Assembly: GCA_023423695.1 (NCBI GenBank) | Contig: JAFAFA010000079.1 | Coordinates: 310,001-374,000, forward strand | Direction of reading: 5' to 3' | Source of the DNA: Pseudomonadota bacterium | GTDB taxonomy: Bacteria; Pseudomonadota; Alphaproteobacteria; Azospirillales; Azospirillaceae | DNA: 64,000 nt | Shown here: piece after piece, positions 56,212 to 64,000 of the stretch | Numbering within the stretch: the stretch's first letter is position 1 | Layout: every line of letters starts with the position of its first letter | The notes under the pieces: model-generated | Seen by the model: only the letters and a program-made list of their open reading frames with translations | The model's database searches: none | Told to the model about the DNA's origin: nothing | Program-made: the position numbers and the translations under genes

Positions 56212-56511
56212 TCACATCGGCATGCGCAGGATTTCCTGATAGGCGTTCAGGACCTTGTCGCGCACGGCGGTGACGGTCTGCAGCGTTACCTCGGCATTGG
56301 TCACGGCCTGGACCACGTCGTTCAGGTCCGCCTTGCCGACGGAGGCGAGCGCCGACATGTCCTCGCTCTTCTTCAAGGTGCCGATGCTCTCCTTGGCCGC
56401 CTGTTCCAGTACGTCGCCGAAGGAGGCGCCGTCGCGCGCGGCCAGGCCGGGGCCGGTCGTCTTGGCGGCGGTGGTGGCATAGGCCGCGGCGGCGTTCAGC
56501 GGATTGATCAT
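56212..56511 (-). CDS. fliE: Flagellar hook-basal body protein FliE
   Basis: FliE links the MS ring to the proximal rod. This 99-residue protein has the family C-terminus LNDVVQAVTNAEVTLQTVTAVRDKVLNAYQEILRMPM, preceded by the GASFGDVLEQAAKE segment. Length is normal. It lies 49 bases after flgC and 57 bases before fliQ in the same operon. Confidence 0.95.
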   Translation of the reverse strand: MINPLNAAAAYATTAAKTTGPGLAARDGASFGDVLEQAAKESIGTLKKSEDMSALASVGKADLNDVVQAVTNAEVTLQTVTAVRDKVLNAYQEILRMPM

Positions 56512-56560
56512 GGCGGCGGTTCCGGTCGGTCAGGGAGATGGAGCGGTTGGGCGAGGGGAA

Positions 56561-56971
56561 TCAGGTGCGCAGAATGTCGATGGTGCGGGTCAGCATCTGG
56601 CGTGCGGTGTCGATGGCGGACAGGTTCGCCTCGTAGCTCCGTTGCGCCTCGCGCATGTCCATCGCCTCGACCACCGAATTGACGTTGGGCAGCAGGACGT
56701 AACCGTCGGCGTCGGCCGACGGGTGGGACGGGTCGTAGCGGCGCTGGAAGTCGCCCTTGTCGACTCCGACCTTGGCGACGCGGACCTTGTCCACGTCCAT
56801 CGCCCGGTCCAGCTCGTTCTTGAAGATCACCGTCTTACGGCGATAGGGCAGATCGCCCGGCGTTTCCGCCGTGGTGTTGGCGTTGGCCAGATTCTCCGAA
56901 ATCACCTTCAGGCGTGTGCCCTGCGCCTTCAGGCCCGAGGCGGATACCGCCATCGACTTGTAGAGATCCAT
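56561..56971 (-). CDS. flgC: Proximal rod protein FlgC
   Basis: FlgC builds the proximal flagellar rod. This 136-residue protein has the N-terminal SMAVSASGLKAQGTRLKVISENLANANT, which is the conserved rod-protein helix, DGYVLLPNVNSVVEAMDMREAQRSYEANL in the middle and the C-terminal helix ending in ILRT. It follows flgB after 42 bases. Confidence 0.96.
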   Translation of the reverse strand: MDLYKSMAVSASGLKAQGTRLKVISENLANANTTAETPGDLPYRRKTVIFKNELDRAMDVDKVRVAKVGVDKGDFQRRYDPSHPSADADGYVLLPNVNSVVEAMDMREAQRSYEANLSAIDTARQMLTRTIDILRT

Positions 56972-57013
56972 TGCACCGCCTCCTCAAACAGCCGCTATCC
57001 GCGCGCATCCACC

Positions 57014-57418
57014 TCAGCCGCCGGAGCGGATCGCCGACTTGATCATCGTGACCTGCTTTTTGTACAGGTTGGTGATGGTCTGGTAATCCATCGCGTTCTG
57101 GCTCATCCGCATCATCTGGTCTTCCAGGACGACGTTGTTGCCGTCCGGCGCCGTCTCGTACGGATCGCGCACCTTCTGTTCCTTGGCGAGTCCGCCGGGA
57201 CCGCGGGTGCCGGCCAGATGGGACGGATCGGTCGCCGCAGGGGTCAGCCGCCGGTTGTCGCTCAGCGCGTCGCGGAAGCTGAAGGGCTTCAGCTCGCGGC
57301 TCTTGTACTCGGGCGTGTTGGCGTTGGCGATGTTCTGCGAGATGACTTCCTGACGCTGGGTCAGCCAGTCCATCTTGCGCGACATCAGCTTGAAGATGCC
57401 GAGATTTCCGAGGTCCAT
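57014..57418 (-). CDS. flgB: Proximal rod protein FlgB
   Basis: FlgB is a proximal rod protein and the first gene of this flagellar operon. From the ATG at 57418 it is 134 residues: MDLGNLGIFKLMSRKMDWLTQRQEVISQNIANANTPEYK at the N-terminus and the C-terminal helix NAMDYQTITNLYKKQVTMIKSAI. The frame is open to 57466, but family similarity begins at the chosen ATG. The 220-base gap to flhX must hold the divergent promoters. Confidence 0.95.
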   Translation of the reverse strand: MDLGNLGIFKLMSRKMDWLTQRQEVISQNIANANTPEYKSRELKPFSFRDALSDNRRLTPAATDPSHLAGTRGPGGLAKEQKVRDPYETAPDGNNVVLEDQMMRMSQNAMDYQTITNLYKKQVTMIKSAIRSGG

Positions 57419-57638
57419 GGCCCTGATCCCGTCCTTGATGCCTCTGGTCACGCTGACCGACGCCAAACCTCAGGCAGAATAGCCATTGGAAGGCCGCACT
57501 CCCGATGGTCGCCCGTTTGCGTTAACGAAGGATGAATCCCGGCAATCGCGAGTGGCGCCGGCTGACCGCCTTTACAGTTCGTTAAGCCTACCGGTCCAGG
57601 ATGCGGACCAGGAAGGACCCCTTTGAAAAGGCCGCCTT

Positions 57639-58034
57639 TTGTCCGCGCAGTCCCGCTCCCCCGCATCGAAGCTGGCCGGTACGCCCCCGCGCCCGCCCGG
57701 GTCCATGCCTGCGCGGCGTCCGGTCGCCGTGGCGCTGAAATACGAACTGGGAACCCAGACCCTGCCGCGAATCGTTGCCACCGGCAAGGGAACGGTGGCG
57801 GAGCAGATCCTGGAGGTCGCCTTCGCCAACGGCGTCAAGGTGCGTGAGGATGCCGATCTGGTGGAGATCCTGTCGGCCATCGAGGTCGACAGCGACATCC
57901 CGGTGGAGGCCATCGCCGCAGTGGCCGAAGTCCTTGCCTACGTCTACCGCGCGAACGGCACCCTGCCGCCGGAACCGCAACCGGAAGAGGCCGCCAAGTC
58001 CATGGCCGCCACGCCTATGGAGGACACGCCGTGA
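57639..58034 (+). CDS. FlhX: stand-alone FlhB C-terminal-domain paralogue
   Basis: This 131-residue protein aligns with the part of FlhB after its cleavage site: VAVALKYELGTQTLPRIVATGKG here against FAVALKYDPTQMGAPLVLAKG in FlhB, and VPVEAIAAVAEVLAYVYRANG against the FlhB end. It lacks the membrane helices and the NPTH. Such EscU/YscU-type singletons (FhlB/FlhX) can partly replace cleaved FlhB in other bacteria. The start is uncertain: TTG at 57639 (AAGG upstream) or ATG at 57705. It ends in a GTGA overlap with the next gene. Confidence 0.85.
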   Translation: MSAQSRSPASKLAGTPPRPPGSMPARRPVAVALKYELGTQTLPRIVATGKGTVAEQILEVAFANGVKVREDADLVEILSAIEVDSDIPVEAIAAVAEVLAYVYRANGTLPPEPQPEEAAKSMAATPMEDTP

Positions 58035-58432
58035 CCCGTCCGCCATCCCCTCCCCGCTCCCCTCAGGCTGCCCGCTCGGTGGCCGAACTGACCGAACGGG
58101 CGGCAAGCCTCGGTGCGGCCCTGGAAGAGGCGCGGGCGGAGGCGGAGGCCGGCGTGCCGATCGACCTCGCCGGGCTGGAGGACAGTGTGGCCCGCCTCTG
58201 CGCCGAGGCGGAGGGGATGCCGCGCAGCGATGCACAGGCCTTGCTCGGCCCGCTCGGCGATCTCGTCGCCGCCCTGGATCCTCTGGCGGCGTCGCTGGCC
58301 GACCAGCAGGCCAAACGCGAGCAGTCCATCGCCGCCGCGCTGGCGGGACGCGACGATCCGCACACCGCCCGTCAGCGTGCCGCCGCCGCCTATGGGCGTA
58401 CTGGCCCTGGCCGCACAGACGAACTGCCCTGA
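58031..58432 (+). CDS. Unknown helical protein in the flagellar export operon
   Basis: This 133-residue protein starts at a GTG overlapping the flhX stop by four bases and is 22 bases before fliO. It is Ala/Leu/Glu-rich and almost wholly helical (ARSVAELTERAASLGAALEE, then LLGPLGDLVAALDPLAASLADQ). I do not recognise it; a FlgN/FliT-like export chaperone would fit the context and build, but no motif shows it. A coiled-coil accessory protein of the export machinery is a reasonable guess. Confidence 0.65.
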   Translation: MTRPPSPPRSPQAARSVAELTERAASLGAALEEARAEAEAGVPIDLAGLEDSVARLCAEAEGMPRSDAQALLGPLGDLVAALDPLAASLADQQAKREQSIAAALAGRDDPHTARQRAAAAYGRTGPGRTDELP

Positions 58433-58454
58433 TTAGAGAAAGCCCGTCGCTTCC

Positions 58455-58820
58455 ATGGATCTCGACCAGTATATCCGTTTCGTGATGGCGCTTTTCTTCG
58501 TGGTGGCGCTGATCATGATCGTCGCCTGGGTGATGCGCCGCGTCGGCATGGCCGGCGGTACCGTGCGCGGCCGCGCCCGCCAGCGGCGGCTGAGCGTGGT
58601 CGAGGCGCTGCCGATCGACGCCAAGCGGCGGCTGATCCTGATCCGCCGCGATGACCGCGAGCATCTGATCCTGCTGAGCGCCAACGGCGATCTGCTGGTC
58701 GACAGCGGGCCGGCCGGCGGCTTCGACAGCGCGATGGCCAAGTCGGCCGACACGGCTCCCGCCGCGCAGCCCACCGCCCCACCCACCGTCGTAGCCGCGG
58801 CGGGGAGCCAGCCGCAATGA
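58455..58820 (+). CDS. fliO: Flagellar export protein FliO
   Basis: FliO helps assemble the FliP ring of the export gate. This 121-residue protein has one N-terminal membrane helix (about residues 7-26) followed by RRLSVVEALPIDAKRRLILIRRDDREHLILL, the FliO domain, and a Pro/Ala-rich tail. Its stop overlaps the fliP ATG by four bases. Confidence 0.9.
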   Translation: MDLDQYIRFVMALFFVVALIMIVAWVMRRVGMAGGTVRGRARQRRLSVVEALPIDAKRRLILIRRDDREHLILLSANGDLLVDSGPAGGFDSAMAKSADTAPAAQPTAPPTVVAAAGSQPQ

Positions 58821-59602
58821 GGCCGGTCCTCCGCCGCCTTGCGGGCTGCTGGAAACCGCTGTCCGCCGGGCTGCTGCTGGCGCTGGCCCTCGGCGTCTTC
58901 GCCGGCATCAGCGCCGGACCGGCCCTGGCGCAAAGCCTGACCTTCGATCTGGGCGATGCCGGCGGCACCGCAACTGGCCGAATCGTGCAGATGGTGGCGC
59001 TGATCACGGTGCTGTCGCTGGCGCCGTCGATCCTGATCATGATGACGGCCTTCACCCGGATCGTCATCGTGCTGTCCTTCCTGCGCAACGCTCTGGGCGT
59101 GCAGCAGGTGCCGCCGACCACGGTGATGATGTCGCTGGCCCTGTTCCTGACCTTCTTCGTCATGGCCCCGGTCTTCGAGCGCAGCTACACCCAGGGCATC
59201 CAGCCGCTGATCGCCCAGGAAATCGACGAGATGGAGGCGTTCCGCCGCACGGTGGCGCCGCTGCGCGAGTTCATGCTGACCCACACCAGCGAGAAGGATC
59301 TGCGGCTGTTCATGGATATGGCGCGCATCCAGTCGGTACCGGAGCCGTCCGACATGCCGCTGCACGTCCTGGTCCCCGCCTTCATGATCTCGGAGATCAA
59401 GCGCGGCTTCGAGATCGGGTTCCTGCTGTTCCTGCCCTTCCTGATCATCGACATGGTGGTGTCGTCGATCCTGATGTCGATGGGCATGATGATGCTGCCG
59501 CCGACGATGGTCGCCATCCCGTTCAAGATCATCTTCTTCGTGCTGGTCGACGGGTGGTACCTGATCGCCGGATCGCTGGCGCGCAGCTTCGGCACGCTCT
59601 GA
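58817..59602 (+). CDS. fliP: Flagellar export gate protein FliP
   Basis: FliP forms the core of the export gate. The 261-residue protein has a cleavable signal peptide (about the first 38 residues, ending GPALAQ), then SFDLGDAGG and the four-helix gate region with FTRIVIVLSFLRNALGVQQ and PAFMISEIKRGFEIGFLLFLPFLIID, both strongly conserved. It ends the operon. The next gene, kup, starts 282 bases later. Confidence 0.96.
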   Translation: MRPVLRRLAGCWKPLSAGLLLALALGVFAGISAGPALAQSLTFDLGDAGGTATGRIVQMVALITVLSLAPSILIMMTAFTRIVIVLSFLRNALGVQQVPPTTVMMSLALFLTFFVMAPVFERSYTQGIQPLIAQEIDEMEAFRRTVAPLREFMLTHTSEKDLRLFMDMARIQSVPEPSDMPLHVLVPAFMISEIKRGFEIGFLLFLPFLIIDMVVSSILMSMGMMMLPPTMVAIPFKIIFFVLVDGWYLIAGSLARSFGTL

Positions 59603-59884
59603 GGAACCAGTACGGCCGCAACCACACGCGGAGCGGGAACTGCCCTGCGCACTTCGTCGCATCCCCCGCGCCTGGGCTTCGCCGCGCAAGCGCGCGCTGG
59701 CGTCCGCCGTCGTAAACGCGTATGAGGAAGCCGATGAGCGTAGGCGGGGGACCGGCAAGGGGGCCGGACCGCCTGATGACTCCGACCTGTCGCGACCGCC
59801 GGACCGGGGTTCGACAATCGGTGCCGTCACCGTCGCACCGGGCGCCATCGCAACGACGGACCAACCTCGGACCGCAACCACTGC

Positions 59885-61783
59885 ATGACTGACACCGCTT
59901 TGAAGGCCGCGCCGCCAGACACCGGCAAGCTCGCGACGCTGACCCTGGGCGCGCTTGGGGTCGTTTTCGGCGACATCGGCACCAGCCCGCTCTACACGCT
60001 GCGCGAATGCTTCGGCGGCGAGCACGGGCTGGCACTGACCCCCGACAACATCCTCGGCATCATGTCGCTGGTATTCTGGGCCCTGGTGATGGTCGTCACC
60101 GTGAAGTATGTGGGCTTCGTCATGCGGGCCGACAACAAGGGCGAGGGCGGCATCCTGTCCCTGCTGGCGCTGGCGTCGAAGACGCGGCCGGATGCCTCGG
60201 GCAAGCTCACCGTGCTGACGGCCCTGGGGCTGTTCGGCGCCGCGCTGTTCTACGGCGACGGCATGATCACCCCGGCGATGTCGGTGCTGTCCGCGGTCGA
60301 AGGCCTGGAGGTGGCGGAGCCTGCGTTGGAGTCGGTCGTGGTGCCGCTGACCGTCGCCATCCTGATCGCCCTCTTCGCCATCCAGAGCCACGGCACCTCG
60401 CGCGTCGGCGCCCTGTTCGGCCCCATCATGCTGGCGTGGTTCTCGACGCTCGGCATCCTGGGGCTGGTCGAGGTCGTCCAGCAGCCGGGCGTCCTGGTCG
60501 CCTTCAACCCTCTCTATGCCCTGTCCTTCTTCGCCAACCACGGCGTGGCCGGCTTCCTGGTGCTGGGCGCCGTGGTGCTGGCGGTGACCGGCGGCGAGGC
60601 GCTCTATGCCGACATGGGCCATTTCGGCCGCCGCCCGATCCAGGTGGCCTGGCTGGCCGTGGTGCTGCCGGCGCTGCTGCTGAACTATCTCGGTCAATGC
60701 GCCCTGCTGCTGAGCGATCCGTCGGCGGTGCGCAGCCCCTTCTATCTGCTGGCGCCGGAATGGGGGCTCTATCCCCTCATCGGCCTGTCCACGGCCGCCA
60801 CCGTCATCGCCAGCCAGGCGGTGATCTCAGGCGTCTTCTCCCTGACCCGGCAGGCTGTGCAGTTGGGCCTCTGCCCACGCCTGGACATCCGCCATACCTC
60901 CAACGAGGAGGAGGGGCAGATCTACATCCCCCGCGCCAATTGGGGCCTGCTGGCCGCCGTGCTGGGGCTGGTGGTGCTGTTCCAGTCCTCCAGCCGTCTG
61001 GCGGCGGCCTACGGCATCGCCGTGACCGGCGACATGATCATCACCACCACCCTGTTCCTGGTGGTGGCGCGCCGCCGCTGGAACTGGAGCCTGCCGGTCT
61101 GCCTCGCCGTCGGGGCGGTGTTCCTGACGATCGAGATTTCCTTCTTCGCCGCCAACGCGGTGAAGATCCCCCATGGCGGCTGGGTGCCTCTGGTGATCGC
61201 CGTCCTCACGCTCGGCCTCATGGCCACCTGGCGCCGCGGTCGGGCCGTTCTGACCATGCGCCTGGCGGAGGAGTCGCTGCCGCTCGACGCCTTCATCAAG
61301 CGGCAGGCGAAGTCCTCCGACATCCTTCGGGTGAAGGGCACGGCGGTCTTCATGACCTCCAGTTCCAACACCGTGCCGATCGCGCTGCTGCACAACCTGA
61401 AGCACAATCAGGTCCTGCACGAGCGCGTCGTCTTCGTCACGGTGGTGGTGGAGGACGTGCCGCGCGTGCCCGCCAAGGACCGCGTGGTGGTGGAAGGACT
61501 GGCCGAGGGCTTCTACCGCATCACCGTGCGCTACGGCTTCTCGCAGGAGCCGAACATCCCGAAGGCTCTGCGGCTGTGCAAGGCGTTCGGGCTGGAGTTC
61601 GACGTCATGGCGACCTCCTTCTTCCTGGGCCGCGAGACGCTGATCCCGCAGATGAACTCGCAGATGGCGCTGTGGCGCGAGAAGCTGTTCGTGGTGATGT
61701 CCCGCACGTCGGTCAGCGCCACCGACTTCTTCAAGCTGCCGCCCAATCGCGTGGTGGAGTTGGGCACGCAGGTGCAACTGTAG
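59885..61783 (+). CDS. kup: KUP-family potassium uptake transporter
   Basis: Kup takes up K+ with protons across the inner membrane. This 632-residue protein has 12 membrane segments in the first 450 residues and a cytoplasmic C-terminal domain. The signature [17 protein letters not shown] is at about residues 21-37, with [20 protein letters not shown] near 122. The ATG at 59885 has a weak ribosome-binding site. It stands alone between the flagellar genes and the fasciclin gene. Confidence 0.94.
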   Translation: MTDTALKAAPPDTGKLATLTLGALGVVFGDIGTSPLYTLRECFGGEHGLALTPDNILGIMSLVFWALVMVVTVKYVGFVMRADNKGEGGILSLLALASKTRPDASGKLTVLTALGLFGAALFYGDGMITPAMSVLSAVEGLEVAEPALESVVVPLTVAILIALFAIQSHGTSRVGALFGPIMLAWFSTLGILGLVEVVQQPGVLVAFNPLYALSFFANHGVAGFLVLGAVVLAVTGGEALYADMGHFGRRPIQVAWLAVVLPALLLNYLGQCALLLSDPSAVRSPFYLLAPEWGLYPLIGLSTAATVIASQAVISGVFSLTRQAVQLGLCPRLDIRHTSNEEEGQIYIPRANWGLLAAVLGLVVLFQSSSRLAAAYGIAVTGDMIITTTLFLVVARRRWNWSLPVCLAVGAVFLTIEISFFAANAVKIPHGGWVPLVIAVLTLGLMATWRRGRAVLTMRLAEESLPLDAFIKRQAKSSDILRVKGTAVFMTSSSNTVPIALLHNLKHNQVLHERVVFVTVVVEDVPRVPAKDRVVVEGLAEGFYRITVRYGFSQEPNIPKALRLCKAFGLEFDVMATSFFLGRETLIPQMNSQMALWREKLFVVMSRTSVSATDFFKLPPNRVVELGTQVQL

Positions 61784-61970
61784 GGCCGGCAAGGCGCCTT
61801 GGCCCCTGTCCCCTCGCGGGATGGGGGCGACAGCACCTCGGAAGACTTACCTCCTTCCAGAAAAGAAAATCGACGTCCCATCGGAAAACACCGGTGATCT
61901 GACCGGAAACCTCCCCCGTAACGGTGGTGTGTCCGCGGAAAGCGGACCTTCACCGATAAGAGGGAATGCT

Positions 61971-62519
61971 ATGAAGAAGGTTGCCACCGTGGCGATCGCC
62001 ACCCTTCTTTTTGCCGGTTGCGCCGCCAATGCCGCCATGGAAAAGATGGTCGGCGGGGCGCCGATGTACCCCACCAAGACGATCGTGGAGAACGCGTCCC
62101 AATCGAAGGACCACACCACGCTCGTCGCCGCCGTGAAGGCCGCGGGGCTGGTCGACACGTTGAACGGCAAGGGCCCCTTCACCGTCTTCGCCCCCACCAA
62201 CGAGGCCTTTGCTGCCCTGCCCGCCGGCACCGTCGACACGCTGCTGAAGCCGGAGAACAAGGGCCAGCTGACAAAGGTGCTGACCTATCACGTCGTCCCC
62301 GGCAAGCTGGAGGCCAAGGACCTCGTGGCCGACATCAAGAAGGGCAACGGCAAGGCAATGCTGAAGACGGTGGAAGGCATGCCGCTGACCTTCACCCAGT
62401 CCGGCGATGCCGTGATGGTCGCCGACGCGTCCGGCAACACGGCCCGCGTCTCCATCGCCGACGTCCAGCAGTCGAATGGCGTAATCCACGTCATCGACAA
62501 GGTTCTGCTGCCGAAGTAA
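61971..62519 (+). CDS. Secreted fasciclin-domain protein
   Basis: This 182-residue protein has a signal sequence ([20 protein letters not shown]) with a possible lipobox at LFAGC, and one fasciclin (FAS1) domain: [34 protein letters not shown] and the C-terminal [14 protein letters not shown] (H2 motif). FAS1 proteins are periplasmic or surface adhesion factors; in Rhizobiales and relatives they are linked to symbiosis. AGAGGG precedes the ATG. A small GTCCGC/GCGGAC hairpin lies in the leader at 61931-61947. Confidence 0.88.
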   Translation: MKKVATVAIATLLFAGCAANAAMEKMVGGAPMYPTKTIVENASQSKDHTTLVAAVKAAGLVDTLNGKGPFTVFAPTNEAFAALPAGTVDTLLKPENKGQLTKVLTYHVVPGKLEAKDLVADIKKGNGKAMLKTVEGMPLTFTQSGDAVMVADASGNTARVSIADVQQSNGVIHVIDKVLLPK

Positions 62520-62600
62520 CGGCGCGGAAGGGGCGGCGGGACGGGTCCGTTCTCCCCGCAGGGTGCGTTCCGCCGCCTCAAGATCCCGTCCGGATGTCTT

Positions 62601-64000
62601 TCAGGATGTCGGCTTGTCCGTGGCCTGCTTGCCGCCGCGGTATTGCTTCAGGAACTTCTTGAACATATCCACTTCCGCCACGCGGGAGCGGATGGTCCCC
62701 ACGTCGATCAGGCCCATCGCCTGTTCGGGGCGGGTCAGGATGCGGAAGGCGTCCTCGTTCGGCCCGCCCTTCATCGCCCCTTCGAAGTCCTTCTTCAGCA
62801 GGTTCAGCCCATTGCCGTCGCCGGCCAGCGCCAGCGCGACCGCCCGGTTCAGCACCAGCTGCGACATGTTGGGGTCCAGCGGCTTGCCGGGCGCCGGCGG
62901 CGGTCCGATCACCTTGTTCAGCGCCAGCGCCGCGGCATCCCACTTCTGGCCCTTCCAGGCGATGTCGACGCGCAGCAGGTTGGCGTTGCCGCTGTCGTCC
63001 TGCGCCAGCAGTTGCATCGCTTCCTCACCGCGGTTCAGTTCCGCCAGCGCCTTGGCCTGCATCAGCCGCCGTTCGGCCGCCAGATCGGCCGGCAGGCCGG
63101 CGATGTTCGACAGCTCCAGCGCCTTCAGCGCCTCTTCCGGCTTGTTGTCGAGCAGGCGGACGGAAGCCAGACGCGTGCCGATCCGCGCTTTGTCCGGGCC
63201 GGACAGGCGGAATTCCACCTGATGCTGCAGCAGGTCGGCGGCCCGGTTCAGCAGGTCGATGGAGATCAGCCGTTCCGCCAGCTGCCGGATGATCTCGTCA
63301 CCGGCCTCACCCACCGGGGTCAATTCGCGGAACTGGTCATAGAGCTGCAGCGCGTCCAAGGTCGGCAGGCGCTGCGCACCGTCCTTGAACAGGTCGGCGA
63401 AGATCCGCGACATCTCCCTGGTGATCGCCTCCGCCCGCGGCGTGTCGGCGACCAGGGCTGCCGTTTCCTTCATGGTGTTGAAGCCCTTGGCATATTCGCC
63501 GCCGGCGATCAGCACCTCGCCCATGCGCGAGCGGATCTGCATCTCCAGGTCGTCGCCGCGCCAAGTGAAGGTCAGGCCGGCCAGTTGCTCCGCCGCCGCG
63601 GTCGGCGACATCTTGCCTTCGGAAAGCTCCAGATTGGTCAGCGCCAGCCCCGCCTTGGCGCGATAGAAGCGGTCATAGCTGTTGTAGGCGGCGGTCAGCT
63701 GCTCGCGCGCCTGATCGGTCTCGCCGGTCTGGGCATAGAGCAGGCCGCGCAGATACTGGGTCTGCGGGTTCTCCTCCTGCTCCGGGCCGCTGTGTTCGAT
63801 CACGCGGTCGAACAGCCGCTTGGCGGTGCCGGTGTCGCGCGTCTCCAGCGCGGCCTCCGCCGCCCGCAGGCCGAGCTTGCCGATCATCGGCTCCGGATAG
63901 CCGTTCAGAATCTGGCCCGACGCCTTGAACCCGGCCATCGCCTTCGGCCAGTCGCGCCGGTCGGCGGCAATGGCGGCACGCCACAAATTGGCTTCCGGGT
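62601..64000 (-). CDS. TPR protein, C-terminal part
   Basis: The frame is open to the window edge, so at least 466 residues are C-terminal to an unseen start; the TTG at 63986 is only an internal codon. The sequence is continuous helix-turn-helix TPR-like repeats (YLRGLLYAQTGETDQAREQL, RLASVRLLDNKPEEALKALE). No catalytic domain is visible in the part here. The position after the flagellar and kup genes gives no firm hint. A scaffold protein is likely. Confidence 0.7.
   Translation of the reverse strand, partial: PEANLWRAAIAADRRDWPKAMAGFKASGQILNGYPEPMIGKLGLRAAEAALETRDTGTAKRLFDRVIEHSGPEQEENPQTQYLRGLLYAQTGETDQAREQLTAAYNSYDRFYRAKAGLALTNLELSEGKMSPTAAAEQLAGLTFTWRGDDLEMQIRSRMGEVLIAGGEYAKGFNTMKETAALVADTPRAEAITREMSRIFADLFKDGAQRLPTLDALQLYDQFRELTPVGEAGDEIIRQLAERLISIDLLNRAADLLQHQVEFRLSGPDKARIGTRLASVRLLDNKPEEALKALELSNIAGLPADLAAERRLMQAKALAELNRGEEAMQLLAQDDSGNANLLRVDIAWKGQKWDAAALALNKVIGPPPAPGKPLDPNMSQLVLNRAVALALAGDGNGLNLLKKDFEGAMKGGPNEDAFRILTRPEQAMGLIDVGTIRSRVAEVDMFKKFLKQYRGGKQATDKPTS

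Noticed and set aside
61920..61970. EcfG-type (GGAAC-N16-CGTT) promoter before the fasciclin gene
   Set aside because: GGAAAC is present but no CGTT lies at the right distance.

Overview
This window is chromosomal DNA from a high-GC alphaproteobacterium, most likely an Azospirillum-like member of the Rhodospirillales. Lineage evidence comes from the gene content: a DUF1013/TrcR C-terminus, a CckA hybrid kinase between recA and flhB, a DUF3422 gene, an aa3 cytochrome oxidase operon with ctaB, ctaG (cox11), surf1 and DUF983 genes, and a stand-alone FlhB C-terminal paralogue. Coding density is high. There is no tRNA, rRNA, IS element, prophage or CRISPR array that I can see, so this is core chromosome rather than an island.

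Layout. 0-9 kb: trcR end, ubiX, beta-carbonic anhydrase, a small lipoprotein, a TPR/glycosyltransferase-like protein, a secreted protein, 6-phosphofructokinase with a TIGR02444 gene, a DUF465 protein, a group III truncated haemoglobin and purEK. 9-20.5 kb: an EAL protein, DUF599, a ribbon-helix-helix protein, fumC, several small unknown genes around a structured 500-bp non-coding stretch, a GNAT, a CgeB-like glycosyltransferase, an MltB-type transglycosylase, a degenerate CDF-like protein and a response regulator. 20.5-30 kb: a large fused 2-oxoacid:ferredoxin oxidoreductase, a PAS histidine kinase and an M32 carboxypeptidase. 28.8-35.5 kb (minus strand): the aa3 oxidase operon ctaC-ctaD-ctaB-coxF-like-ctaG-ctaE-DUF983-surf1, running into the M32 gene. 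36-46 kb: DUF3422, tldD, a GcvR-like ACT protein, a guanidinium exporter under a guanidine-II (mini-ykkC) riboswitch, sdhE, mfd and a HEAT-ACT fusion. 46-50 kb: HIT protein and a GH17-GT2 glucan synthase-like protein. 50-60 kb: recA, cckA, then the flagellar block flhB-fliR-fliQ-fliE-flgC-flgB (minus), divergent from flhX-unknown-fliO-fliP (plus). 60-64 kb: kup, a fasciclin-domain protein and the C-terminal part of a TPR protein.

How the parts work together. The oxidase operon holds the three catalytic subunits, haem O synthesis (CtaB), copper delivery (CtaG) and haem insertion (Surf1), with several start/stop overlaps implying translational coupling. The flagellar block encodes most of the export gate (FlhB, FliR, FliQ, FliP, FliO) plus proximal rod parts (FlgB, FlgC, FliE), with the cell-cycle kinase CckA and recA beside it. 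The best non-protein features are the guanidine-II riboswitch upstream of gdx, a LexA-box-like site upstream of recA, a family of GC-rich intergenic palindromes, and a structured non-coding region at 14.4-14.85 kb. I found no convincing new multi-gene system. The most unusual items are the HEAT-ACT fusion after mfd, the His-rich N-terminus of CtaD, and the unknown small gene inside the flagellar export operon.
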